From NCBI GenBank assembly GCA_944739405.2, contig OX123184.2:1721501-1785500 (forward strand): 64,000 nt of DNA. The letters are read 5' to 3'. The position numbers and the translations under genes were made by a program. Positions 1 through 9,924 of the stretch are shown here, one piece after another; within the stretch, counting starts at the first letter, position 1, and every line of letters starts with the position of its first letter. Source of the stretch: Euclidia mi (taxonomy: Eukaryota > Arthropoda > Insecta > Lepidoptera > Erebidae). Under the pieces are notes generated by a model. The model was not told the origin of the DNA. It saw nothing but the letters and a program-made list of their open reading frames with translations, and made no database searches.

Positions 1-1954
1 TACCCTGAGAGCCAGAACTATTAGCTCTTTGGTACGAATCAAATTGTACCACATTATTTGTGCCAGTATCAAATTTAGTAATTCTAGCAAATTGTTTCCT
101 GTTTTGTAAATAGGACTGAAACCATTGCAGAGACGATCCTCTTATACCATATTTGTCGAGTTTTGATATAAGTATTGAATGATCAACAAAATCAAATGCT
201 TTGCTGAGATCTAACAGTAAAGCTGATGTTGGGATTTTCTGGTTAATATTATTAATGATGTTGTTTATTAAGGTAAAGGTTGCTAATTGTGTTGATCTAT
301 ATTTCCTGAAGTCGAATTGTTCCGGTGCTAAAACGTCATATTTATCGAGAAAACTGACTACTCTTTTAAGCATAATTTTTTCTAAGATCTTTGATAAAAC
401 CGGAGTCAGGGCAATTGGCCTGTAATTATTTTTGTCTGATTTTAGTCCTTTCTTATGCAGTGGTTTTATTATTGACAATTTGAGTTGATCTGGAAAACAT
501 CCTTGCTCCAATGATAAATTTATAACGTGAGCCAAAGGTTCCGAAATGAATGGAGCAATACGTTTCAATAGTTCTGAATTTATTTCGTCATAGCCCGCTG
601 ACTTTGAGTTTTTTAATGAAATTATTGTATTAAATACTTCTTTTGCATCCGTGGTTTCTACAAAAATACTGGAATCGTTGCTGTTAACATTGGTTGTACA
701 ATTCTGAGACTCAATATTAGCAGAAGCAGAATCTCTAGAACATTGAACTACATCAATAAAAAAAATATTGAAAACGTTAGCTATTTCGGGTCCAGATGTA
801 ATTGTACTACCGTTGTCAACAATACTCTCAATGAAAGCAGCAGATCTAGGAACAGTACCATCAACATAGCGTTTCACTACGTCCCAAGTTGCTTTACCTT
901 TATTTTGAGAGTTGCTGATGTACTTTTGGTTACAGAGCGACTGAGTACTGTGGATACATTTTCTGAACAATCTCGAATATTTTATATACGCTACTTTATT
1001 ACTAATACTTTTATTTAAATAATAGTTGTATCTCAATGTTTTTTTAGTTCTACAACTGCGTTTTAAACCTTTCGTTATCCACGAAATTCTACCAGCTCTT
1101 AAACTATTTCTTCGTCTTATTATAGGAAAGCAAAGTTTAAGGAATAATGTCAATACTTCGTGAAATTCATTAAAGGCCTCATTCGTATCTAGTTTATTAA
1201 AAATATCAGAAAAAGTTAAACTACCAATGCACTCTACAAATTTATTTAGGTTACTTTTACTATAATCACGCCCAGTTGTAAAATAATGTTTAGATGTTTT
1301 TTCAATTTTTTTGGTTTCAAATTCAATAGTTTGTGCTGTATCATGATCTGATAGACAGAACTTGTGTGTCCTTCCTACTGCTGTAGGAATATTACTTAGG
1401 ATATTGTCTATGCATTTATTTATGCGTGTTGGTTCCTGAATGTGACATTGCAGTCCATAATTCGATATAAGTTCTAGAAATTGAGTACTAACGCTATCGC
1501 GAGCCAGTATGTTGATATTAAAATCACCGCATATTATTAATTTACGCTGTTTGTGGCGCAACTTCGAAAGCGTTTCATTAATTTTGTTAAATAAGACATT
1601 TATATTCGAATTTGGAGTTCTATATATACATATAATAAATAGTTTTAACTGAGTAATTTCTAGACCGCAAATTTCAAATTCTTTTTCAATACTTAATCTG
1701 TTAATATCACACAGTTCCGAGCCTTTGAAATCATTTCGCAATAGAATACAAGAACCCCCTCTCCGTTGCGATTGCCGCGAAAAAATAGTTGACACGTAAT
1801 ACATATTTAACTTGAGAAAATTTTCCTCACCTTCAATTATAAAATGTTCAGTGAGACATACTGCGATAAGACATTTATTTTCCTCATGTAATTCATTAAG
1901 GGCTAAGTCTAAATCATTCATTTTATTGAGTGCACCTGCAATATTTTGGTGCAT
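1..1954 (-). CDS. LINE ORF2: endonuclease-reverse transcriptase, partial (C-terminus off the edge)
   Basis: I translated this frame line by line: 651 codons from the Met at 1954-1952 to base 1 with no stop. The N-terminal half is an APE-like endonuclease that would nick target DNA: GDFN near residue 143, EPTR then IDNI near 170-180, and SDHD near 203. The linker has ATWDVVKRY. The RT half has NNYRPIAL, an EQFDFR motif near 548 (most relatives have EQFGFR), LDLSKAFDFVDH near 583, and at the edge SGSQG, where SGVPQGS is usual. These two changes hint at mild decay or a variant active site. The role is to reverse-transcribe its own RNA at the nick. The frame is open upstream of the chosen Met into the ORF1 end, so a start by reinitiation or frameshift is possible. 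Confidence 0.88.
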   Translation of the reverse strand, partial: MHQNIAGALNKMNDLDLALNELHEENKCLIAVCLTEHFIIEGEENFLKLNMYYVSTIFSRQSQRRGGSCILLRNDFKGSELCDINRLSIEKEFEICGLEITQLKLFIICIYRTPNSNINVLFNKINETLSKLRHKQRKLIICGDFNINILARDSVSTQFLELISNYGLQCHIQEPTRINKCIDNILSNIPTAVGRTHKFCLSDHDTAQTIEFETKKIEKTSKHYFTTGRDYSKSNLNKFVECIGSLTFSDIFNKLDTNEAFNEFHEVLTLFLKLCFPIIRRRNSLRAGRISWITKGLKRSCRTKKTLRYNYYLNKSISNKVAYIKYSRLFRKCIHSTQSLCNQKYISNSQNKGKATWDVVKRYVDGTVPRSAAFIESIVDNGSTITSGPEIANVFNIFFIDVVQCSRDSASANIESQNCTTNVNSNDSSIFVETTDAKEVFNTIISLKNSKSAGYDEINSELLKRIAPFISEPLAHVINLSLEQGCFPDQLKLSIIKPLHKKGLKSDKNNYRPIALTPVLSKILEKIMLKRVVSFLDKYDVLAPEQFDFRKYRSTQLATFTLINNIINNINQKIPTSALLLDLSKAFDFVDHSILISKLDKYGIRGSSLQWFQSYLQNRKQFARITKFDTGTNNVVQFDSYQRANSSGSQG

Positions 1955-1982
1955 AACACTACAGAAAGAAAAAGGATTGCAC

Positions 1983-3200
1983 TTATTTACGAAAAAACTG
2001 ATCTTTGTTATTATTGGTTAGTACGTAAGATTTATCTATGGAATTATCATTATTTGTGACCGCTGGGAAATAATAGGGTATTGTACCTTTAAGAGGTTGA
2101 GGTTTAGATGGGGAAATTGTAGTGTAAAAACTGTTAGAGTCCTGGAGAATGTAGTGCCTTAGGGTATCTAAAATAATTCTCATGCCATGTCCATTTAGTA
2201 CACCACTTCGTTTATAAAATATTGTGCTGTCATAGTTTAGATCTAAATTGGAATCACATAATAAAGCATAGTTATGTTTACAATTGTCTTGGTATAGCAA
2301 GTTATTGAAAATCTCAACCCTCGAGTTAAAAATATTATTATAACCATTAAATTTGTAGGTAGGCAGACGTAGTACAATATTAGTGTGGGTAATTGACATT
2401 AAACTTTCGCGTATGCTTACAACTAAATCATAATAATTTACAGTTGACTTAAAATCATGTTCTCCAATAAAAATTACACAGTAGTCTTGTTTATCGAAGT
2501 TCAATAGTTTGCTGTTGACATTTTGGAGTAATTGCTTAATTCCACAATTGGTTGAAACAAAATGGCAAACTTCATAACTCGGAAAATAATTAAGTGCTAG
2601 TGTGAGAATATTATTAACTTTGTTACTACTAATAAAACATAGTTTTTTACGTGGACGATTGAACGCTAAGATCTGACGGGAATCTAACTGGGAGTTTGAG
2701 GGTACCGCTGGTTGTAGATCACTGCTCAACACCTTGGGTTGTTTTACTAATGAAGTTGTATTCACCCGTGATGTCACGGTGGATGGACTGGTGGCGCCAT
2801 CTGTTGTTGGGTCACCGGTAGGCGTATTTTGTCCAAGATCAATCAATGTGTTGTCCTCGTCATCAAAGGTCAGCCTCATATTATTTATTGACACTTTGTT
2901 ACTCGGCGTTATCGTTTACGTCCCGGGATCTAAACAACTGCTATGAGATGTTTGTGATGTGAATTGTTTTAGTGATAAGTTTTCTTCAGTTAGTTTTTGT
3001 ATTTTTATGCGTGCGCTTTCAAGTTCACGTCTTAATTGTAGTAACTCTGCCTTCAGGTCTTCTTTATCACTATCATATCCCGTAGACAAGTCTGGTAAGC
3101 TTTGTCCTCTTATCTCAGAATTTGTGGATTCAAAAGAGAGATCAAATGATTCATTCAACATTGTTTTATGCCGACGTATAGTGATATTTTCGTCTGCCAT
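1983..3200 (-). pseudogene. LINE ORF1: coiled-coil plus SGNH-esterase-like protein, one in-frame stop
   Basis: The frame opens at the Met at 3200-3198 and runs about 405 codons, interrupted once by TAA at 2916-2918. The two open pieces (94 and 303 residues) are in the same frame, so a single point change probably broke one ORF. Residues 45-85 form a charged leucine-rich coiled coil. The C-terminal half resembles the SGNH/GDSL-like fold of CR1-group ORF1 proteins: a hydrophobic strand ending IGEHDF, and later GVLNGHGM, near where the family carries its last catalytic block. Such ORF1 proteins bind element RNA and self-associate. Alternatively, the downstream piece could be used alone from the Met at 2894. 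I rest the family call on motif spacing only. Confidence 0.7.
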
Positions 3201-3895
3201 TCTGATATCTTAATAATGTAGATTTGAATTTTGCAAGATACTAACGACACCTGTCGATTACTGGATGCAATTTATATTTTTATGTGATAGGTGTTGTTTC
3301 ACTTCATATCGCCATTCGATGATAGATGTCGTTATTTGAAAGTGTTTATTAGGAAGAAACATGAACAAAAATACTTTCCAGTTCCGGGGTTCGATCTTAA
3401 GCGTCGACGTGCTCAATGCGACACCTCTAGTAAGCGTAGCCTTTACGCCACGAACTAACTATTTGAATCGACGAAATTACGGAATAGATTCTACGTTTTC
3501 TTGAGAAACCGTTGATTTGAATTTTGTCAACAATTGTCGTTCACAATTATTTTTTTACAAAAAGTCACTTCACGGGCAATAGCTGTTCATACGCTGCTTT
3601 CTTCTGATGCTTATCTTTACGATTTAAATACCGTATTTGTTATTATTCACGCAATTAATGTCACTATTTCAGATTTATTATGTCTATAAGTACCGAGTTA
3701 ATAATTCGTTTTATGGCACTAATTCTTGATATTTAACGTAGATTACACTTGTACACCTGAATTGACAATTAAACTTCCTATTTAACTGCTAATTACGACT
3801 TTTAATGAAGGAAAACTATTTATTATTATTTTAAATATGTGGAGCACAGAATTTTAAATGTTTACGTGGCTAGTGGCGCCATCTATCCTCCTATA
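3201..3895. other. Non-coding; probable 5' UTR of the left LINE followed by unique DNA
   Basis: There is no convincing ORF. The part next to 3200 is probably the LINE 5' UTR. A tRNA B-box-like stretch, ggggttcgatc, occurs near 3386 without a matching A box. The array unit begins abruptly at 3896; the sequence before it does not match the sequence that precedes the same start in units 2 and 3. Confidence 0.4.
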
Positions 3896-4013
3896 GGTAG
3901 GTACTCTATGTCGGGATATCAAAGCAATACATGTCATACTTCAACTTTTTTTGGCTGGATCTTATTGTGTCCTCTTATACTACTAATTAATATCTTAATA
4001 CTAAAATGGTCCA

Positions 4014-5607
4014 GTGAAATGTTACATATTTTTAGGTTTAGCGTGCATATTATATTATGCCAGAAGACGCAATTTAGTTTATTTACGCATAGGTACTATT
4101 AATATTAATCCAGACGAGATTAAAAGCCTTTTCAAATCTGTAAACCAAAATAAGGGTGCCGGGCCAGACAATATTCCACCGTTCTTTATTAAACAATGTG
4201 CAAATAATCTACTATTACCTTTATATTTAATATCCTCGCGAACTATTAAAGACGGCACTGTCCCGTCTATCTGGAAATTCGCCTTTGTGACACCAGTCCA
4301 TAAAAGCGGGGATCGATCAAATATAAAAAAATACAGGCCAATTTCGAAACTCTGCATTTTTGCAAAGATTTTAGAACGAATTGTTTATCGTCAAGTGTAC
4401 GCCTCGTTACAAAGCTCTTTTATATCGGAACAACACGGATTTCTGAATCGGAAGTCTACTGTATCAAATTTATTAGTATTTAATGATTTCGTAACATCGC
4501 ATATGAACGCTGGAGGCCAAGTGCATGCCGTGTATACTGACTTCAGCAAGGCATTTGATTGAATAGATCATTTGCTGCTGATGGAGAAGTTAAATAAAGC
4601 TGTATATACCAGCTTACTTACTTACCAGGTAACTTATTATGGTGGTTTTCTTCCTACATTGCAAACAGGTCTCAGATGGTTGCAGTTAATGGTTTTACTT
4701 CCTTTTCAATGCATATCCCTTCAGGAGTCCCTCAGGGTTCTTTATTGGGCCCATTACTTTTTGTCATCTTCATTAACGACATTGGATCATGTTTTAAACA
4801 TGCCTACTTTTTATCGTGTGCTGATGACACAAAAATATTTATGGATATCAACAGTCTCTCCGATGGCGCGCTTTTATAAAGTGATCTGAATAATTTTGAA
4901 CAGTATTGTGTCAAAAATAGATTGGACTTGAATATTTCCAAATGTTTTTCAATTTTCTTTACCCGTTAAACTACCTTCATACAGTTCCCATACACCGTTT
5001 CTAATAAATTACTCACCAATGTAACTACTAAAGAGGACCTTGGAATCTTGCAAGATTCTAAAAAGGGGTATAAATCTCTCGGTTTCATTATCAGATCAAC
5101 GTCGCAATTCAAAAATATTAAGTGTATAAAAATACTCTATTGGGCTTTGGTACGCAGTACCCTGGAATACGCAACGGTGGTTTGGAACCCGCATTACAAT
5201 ATGCATATTGATCGCATTGAAGCTATTCAAAAAAAGTTTTTAAGGTACTTACAGTGTAGGAGTGGGTGCATAGATCATGGATATGAAGCGAGATGTAAGA
5301 GATATCACAACATTGTTGAAAACTGTCAGCGGGGCAATTGATTGCCCTGCCCTTCTTGAAAAAAATAATATAAGGGTACCAACTACCACGTACATTGCCG
5401 TCTCGGCACTATCAACCGTTAGTATTACCACAGGCTAATACCAACTATCGCCAAAACTCATTTATGTACAGAGCCAGTAAATCCGTCAACATCATATCTA
5501 ATAAAAATAGCGAGTGGGAGATATTTCCTTCAAAGCTAGTACAAGTGAAAAATAAATTCAGTTTAGATTTCTTCGGCCCTGAACCAAGCGGTGCAACAAA
5601 TTCATAG
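4014..5607 (+). pseudogene. LINE-X reverse transcriptase (Jockey-type), unit 1 copy, broken
   Basis: RT of a Jockey-like LINE. The frame from 4014 reads into GAGPDNIPPFFIKQC, HKSGDRSNIKKYRPIS, EQHGFLNRKST and YTDFSKAFD, then a TGA at 4560-4562. The next motifs lie in another frame: SGVPQGSLLGPLLF, a damaged YADD (CADD) near 4820, and the C-terminal part with LEYATVVWNPHYN near 5160-5200. It has several frameshifts and no endonuclease, so it is 5' truncated. The TGA after KAFD also occurs at the same site in units 2 and 3, so these copies descend from one dead insert by DNA duplication, not by repeated retrotransposition. It cannot encode an active enzyme. Confidence 0.85.
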
Positions 5608-5661
5608 GTTTATATAGTAATTCTTCAGTTCTAACATGCCTAATCCTCTTTTTATGGTTTA

Positions 5662-6942
5662 TTTATTTATTTTGTATTTATTTATTTGGGATAGACAAAC
5701 AGTTACATATTGTGTCTTAACACTAATCTTACATAATATATAGATATAAATATGCAACTCACACCGTTATCCACAACTTATAATGAATTAATATTATATT
5801 ATGTATTTTTAACTTATTAATGACATTACATTTTTGTTTACGAATTACAAAAAGCAGTCATGTGATTCTATCAACTCATTAGTATTCATTTTCTGGATTA
5901 GAGCGCTACGAAATCTGTTATGAGACATAGCAAACATATCTAAAGCAGTAAAATATTTGTTGTAGTTATTACTCATTCGACGCAATGGCGCACGGATTCC
6001 AGTATTAGTTCGACATGAAGTGACAACAAAATGTGGGTGTGTGCGCACCTCCCGCCTTATAACTGTTCGGGGCACAACATAGCGCAGTCTATTAGTTAAA
6101 CAAGCGCATTCATATCTGTTGTTACACAAGTCAAAGAGTAGCATCATCTCGAGATATAGCCTTCTGGACTTCACTGTCATCAGTCTATATTTTGCAAGTA
6201 AATCTTTGTAAGAGCAGTAGTTCTTGAAACATCTATAATGCATAGATCTAAGAAATTTACGTTGTACCTTTTCCATACTATATATGTATTTGTTGTAATA
6301 TGGGTTCCACGCGACTGTAGCATATTCGAGCTGTGATCTTATCAACGATTTATAAAGGTGAGTGTAGGTGCATACTCGTTTAAATTCCGTTGTTGACCTC
6401 ATCACAAAACCATACATACGATAAGCCTTGTTAATTATATTGTTAATATGTAGATCCAAGTGCAACTTGTCATCAAGTAACACTCCAAGATCTCGAATTG
6501 AAGTTACCTTAGCCAAAAATGTTTCATCTAAATTGTAATTGTATGAAAAGCAATTTTTATTTTTTGTGAACGTAATGGTTGAACATTTAGATAGGTTTAA
6601 ATGGAGTTTGTTTCTTGTACAGTCTACCGATAACCTGTCCAGATCCTCCTGTAACAAATTACAATCTTGGTGCGTTTTAATAGATTTGAATATTTTCAAA
6701 TCATCAGCATAGAGTAGAAATTTCGAATGCTTAAAACACGCACCAATATCATTTATAAAAAGAATAAACAAAAGAGGGCCTAGAATGGATCCTTGGGGCA
6801 CGCCAGATGTAATTTTGTCAGTTATTGATGTTGACTGGTATCCTTTAATTACAACATTTTGAGACCTATTTGTTATGTATGACGTGAACCAACGGAGTAA
6901 GTCACCCCGGATGCCATTGAAGGCTAATTTTCTCAAAAGTAA
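5662..6942 (-). mobile_element. LINE-Y: 5'-truncated Jockey-type LINE inserted only in unit 1
   Basis: Units 2 and 3 read straight through this point (ttttatggtttagacac), while unit 1 is interrupted for 1.28 kb. GTTTA is duplicated on both sides (5657-5661 and 6943-6947), fitting a target-site duplication. In the minus orientation the element ends in an (AAAT)n-like tail next to the left TSD and starts abruptly inside the RT at the right, the usual result of incomplete reverse transcription. It sits antiparallel to LINE-X just past its 3' region. One intact ORF suggests recent arrival. Confidence 0.88.
5845..6936 (-). CDS. LINE-Y reverse transcriptase, C-terminal 363 residues, open
   Basis: The open frame covers the second half of a Jockey-type RT: LLRWFTSYITNRSQ, SGVPQGSILGPLLF near residue 44-57, the catalytic LYADD near 75, a DLGVLLDD block near 150, and a thumb/C-terminal region with LEYATVAWNPYYN near 213. 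It ends in a normal stop. The Met at 6936 is just inside the truncation point; the true start lay upstream, so this is a fragment without endonuclease, fingers or the first palm Asp. It is related to LINE-X (both have FINDIG followed by CFK) but not the same family. It would be inactive alone. Confidence 0.9.
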   Translation of the reverse strand: MRKLAFNGIRGDLLRWFTSYITNRSQNVVIKGYQSTSITDKITSGVPQGSILGPLLFILFINDIGACFKHSKFLLYADDLKIFKSIKTHQDCNLLQEDLDRLSVDCTRNKLHLNLSKCSTITFTKNKNCFSYNYNLDETFLAKVTSIRDLGVLLDDKLHLDLHINNIINKAYRMYGFVMRSTTEFKRVCTYTHLYKSLIRSQLEYATVAWNPYYNKYIYSMEKVQRKFLRSMHYRCFKNYCSYKDLLAKYRLMTVKSRRLYLEMMLLFDLCNNRYECACLTNRLRYVVPRTVIRREVRTHPHFVVTSCRTNTGIRAPLRRMSNNYNKYFTALDMFAMSHNRFRSALIQKMNTNELIESHDCFL

Positions 6943-7320
6943 GTTTAGATACTTTAATTTGTATCTATTTGCGAATACTTATTAATAGCTATGCATTTTT
7001 TTTTATTCGTTTGTACCATTTGTATTTCAAGCTGTTGGTATTCCGAAAATAATAAAATAAATAAAAATAAAAACTATGTTCTACTTTGCAAGCTTCGCAG
7101 AGTAGGATAATACCTTTCAGACTAGAACTATTTACTCACATAGAGAGACAACCAACACGCTTGGGGTTGAGCTGTTATATTCGACACACTATATTGGAAC
7201 GAAGTTCCTTATCGCGCGTTGCGAAAGGGGGCTAGACGTAAAAAATTAAGACGAAAAGTTGTAACGACACTTTTTGCTATAGTAAGCTATTGTAAGCCGT
7301 GCGGCGTGCGCATGTTTCTG

Positions 7321-7346
7321 TGTCTGTCTGTCTCTCTCTCTCTCTT
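7321..7346. repeat. (TC)n microsatellite, unit 1
   Basis: A short TG/TC run within the array unit. The same locus is slightly longer in unit 2 and much longer in unit 3 (37326-37374), so it has changed length since the units duplicated. Confidence 0.9.
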
Positions 7347-7369
7347 ATAGAAAGCAAGCATCATGTTCA

Positions 7370-7610
7370 TGCTTTCTGATCACGAAAATGACATCTATTT
7401 GGGAATCCATGAAGATGGTGGACGGGACATTTTTAATAAAATTAATATGGGTATCATTTTCGGGGTTTTTATGGATTCTGGTCACGAAAATGACGTCTAC
7501 TTGGGAATCCAAGATGGCGGACGGGACATTTTCAATAAAATTAGTATGCATTCTGATAACGTAAATGACATTTATTTGGGGATCTGAGATGGCGAACGGG
7601 ACATTTTTTG
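7370..7610. repeat. Direct motif repeat with YY1-like AAGATGGCGG cores, unit 1
   Basis: Three diverged copies of a motif that runs from acgaaaatgac through tttgggaatcc and aagatggcggacgggac to an AT-rich end, spaced about 113 and 65 bases. The cores resemble the YY1 site (AANATGGCGG). The apparent short ORFs on both strands here are by-products of the repeat, not genes. Confidence 0.75.
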
Positions 7611-7789
7611 TAAAATTAACAATTATTACTAAAATTGAGCCTACTGATTAAGTTTATATTACATTATATTTGTTAATAGAGAGAAAGTAAAGAAAAGAAA
7701 AGAAAAAATAATTTTAATCTTAACAGGCACACAAATAAAAAAAACAATAAAAAACAGTACAATAAATAAAACAATAACAGACATAAGTG

Positions 7790-7880
7790 TAGCGTGTCAG
7801 AACAGGGCATAGTTCAGCATTTGTCAGGCAGATGCCTGACGCTGAGTTTTAACTATGCCCAAGCTAGAGTGACTCACGCA
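7790..7880. repeat. Strong imperfect hairpin (MITE-like), unit 1
   Basis: GGGCATAGTT at 7805 pairs with AACTATGCCC at 7851-7860. Inner arms CAGC/GCTG and TCAGGCA/TGCCTGA flank a very short loop, and outer bases GTGTCA/TGACTCAC extend the pairing weakly. The structure is kept in all three units. It could be a small foldback element or a structured RNA or cruciform; there is no TSD evidence. Confidence 0.7.
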
Positions 7881-7949
7881 AGCGTCAAACTAAAATAGGT
7901 AATGCAGTAAAAAGACATACTTATTACTTACGATAGTTAAATAAATAAT

Positions 7950-8182
7950 ATCATCATTATCAGCCTTTAACAGTCCACTGCTGGACTAGGCCTCTCCTTT
8001 GAAAGGAGGAATTGGCCTACTATACCACGCTGGCCAAACGGGTTGGTATAGGGTTTGTATCAAGTTTTCCTTCTCTTACAGTGCTGTTCTCTGCATAATA
8101 TGCTCCCTCTGTCGGCTCTTACGACACCCATGGGATGATATGGGGTGGTGACATTCTGTATTCTTAATCCGTCACCACACGG
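7950..8182 (-). mobile_element. SINE (lepidopteran type), present in units 1 and 3 only
   Basis: On the minus strand it runs from a ggtgacgg-type head through CCAACCCGTTTGGCCAGCG and a GGAGAGGCC/GGCC core to a cagcagtgg tail ending in (GAT)n. Unit 2 lacks it and shows a single gttaaataaataat, while here AAATAAATAAT-like sequence stands on both sides. That empty site defines the insertion and its TSD. Related copies are at 11146, 23664, 37803, 40579, 44088 and 54248. Confidence 0.88.
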
Positions 8183-8329
8183 AGTAAATAAATAATAAAT
8201 AAATAATATATACTTCAGTAAATAAATATCATGCATACATACTTTAAACAAATAAATAAACATAACATTTAATTACATATAAGAAGGTTATTATTATAAA
8301 CGGTACGTATACATATGTACACAAACTAG

Positions 8330-8530
8330 ATACATCGACGGGGAACCGAACGGCAGCGCGGCGGGGGCGCAGGCAACACCGGCCGCAACTGCGCATCTCT
8401 CGCACAGTGAGAAGTCGGCATCAACGTGACTATACGCTGCGAGTGCACAGCGCACCACACAACGGGCGCATGCAATGCCAAGCCACGCGCCGCGAATTGC
8501 TAGTAAACAAACGGTTCACAAGCGAACATA
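8330..8530. other. CpG-rich block in array unit 1
   Basis: About 200 bases, strikingly GC- and CpG-rich in an AT-rich neighbourhood, with repeated GCGC, CGCG and GCGCATGC words. It is kept in all three units. It has no ORF. It might be a promoter or 5' UTR of a dead element or a GC-rich LTR piece. Confidence 0.5.
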
Positions 8531-8683
8531 ATTATAAAATAAAATAATAGTTATATCGAACTAAACAGGTAAGTAAGTACATAAAATGTGTTTACCCTAC
8601 AAAAGATATCACCTTTTACGACCTTTAACCTAAATATTCCAGTGATATTGTTCTTGTTGTGTTTTATAGTGGCAACTACACAC

Positions 8684-9407
8684 TTATGGTTTTTGAAAAG
8701 GAGGAATGCGTTACGCCTGTAACGTTTTGATCGATGGACAGCGAGTGGAACAAGTGAATGAGTTTGTTTACTTAGGTACGTTGTTTACAAGAGATGGTAA
8801 GAATGAAAAAGATTTGAAAGAAGAGTTAATGCAGGTAATAGTGTGAATGGAGCTCTGAAGGCGTTTATGAACAGTCAAAACGTGTCCAAAAAGGCGCGTT
8901 TGGCTGTGCATAGAGGGGTGTTAGTGCCTACCCTTATGTATGGTTGTGAAAGTTGGGTATGGCAGAAGAGACTTGAAAGTAGAATAAATGCTGTAGAAAT
9001 GAGGGCACTGAGAAGTATGTGTGGTGTGCCTTTGAAGAGAGTAAAGCATTGTGTGATACGAGAGTGGTGTGGGGTAAAAGAAGATGTAGTGACAAGCATC
9101 GAGAAAGGCATGTTAAGATGGGTTGGGCACATGGAGAGGATGGATGACGATAGACTGACAAAGAAGATATATAAGGCAAGTGTGAACGGGACAGGACGAA
9201 GGGGAAGACCTAGGCCGACGTTCCCTGGCCAGATTGGAGACATCCTAAAAAAAGGACAGGTCAGAAGTACCCTAAACAGAAGAGCATGCATGAGAAACTT
9301 GATGGGAGTGAATGAAGCAAGAGAGGTATGTCAGGATCGTTGCAAATGGCGTTCCGTAGTCTCTGCCTATCCCTCCGAGAAACAGGCGTGAGACTATGTA
9401 TGTATGT
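8684..9407 (+). pseudogene. 5'-truncated RTE LINE fragment, C-terminal RT region, unit 1
   Basis: The reading frame holds the C-terminal part of a lepidopteran RTE reverse transcriptase: NVSKKARLAVHRGVLVPTL, ALRSMCGV, GMLRWVGHMERMD, GRRGRPRPTF and ending VSAYPSEKQA. It stops before a TATG-type 3' tail. The insertion is flanked by a 9-bp TSD, ACTACACAC (8675-8683 and 9408-9416), and unit 2 lacks it. An identical copy lies in unit 3 at 38537-39260. The YADD domain is missing, so this is an inert 3' fragment. Confidence 0.92.
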
Positions 9408-9924
9408 ACTACACACAAAGTAAAAGTAAAATGCCGTTTGCTAACCATTTTACTCTAAGACCATTGGCTGGTTGATATTCACAGCAACGAGCACCTATAC
9501 TCCATCCCCACGAAAACCACAAAAACAAAGGTATAATAATATTAGGTACATGCATAATGCATGGATGTTTTGAGCTAATTATTATCAGTGAGAATCAAAG
9601 TATGTATAATCGTATATTAAAAAAAATATCCATTGCCTTTAAGGTTTCCTACGTGGAGTTCCCGTGAAATATCACATCAAAACAAGTATGAAGGTGGACA
9701 ACGAACGGTGTGAAAGAATATAGTTACACAGGCATGCATGGCAGTGAATCGGCACGGACACGACGACTTCAACTATAACTAGAAATAAGGTAAACAACAA
9801 TCAACGCAACTGCGCGCACACACACACACACATACAACCAACACACACACGTGCCCTAGGCCTAGGTTATAGGTGGTATGGAATGTGATAGTTATTACTA
9901 TAACAAGGATGTGTTTATGTTGGT

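Larger units (their letters stand above)
1..3200 (-). mobile_element. Young non-LTR retrotransposon (Daphne/CR1-like LINE), 3' end outside the window
   Basis: Two consecutive minus-strand frames have the order of a two-ORF LINE: ORF1 (3200-1983) with a coiled coil and an SGNH-esterase-like domain, then ORF2 (from 1954) with an APE-type endonuclease and a reverse transcriptase. The ORF1 stop and the start of the ORF2 frame overlap in a different phase, as in many LINEs. ORF2 is still open at the left edge, so the palm with F/YADD, the 3' UTR and the tail are not seen. One stop in about 1,060 codons suggests a recent insertion. The clade call is inferred from the ORF1 architecture and the endonuclease/RT motifs. 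The 5' boundary is uncertain and probably lies in 3200-3890. Confidence 0.85.

Noticed and set aside
7345..7587. Small frames on both strands across the YY1-like motif repeat
   Set aside because: Repeat-driven open frames on both strands with no conservation outside the repeat.
8875..9291. Minus-strand frame of 138 residues over the RTE fragment (also at 38728-39144)
   Set aside because: Antisense shadow of a coding LINE; no family features, and the plus strand has clear RT motifs.
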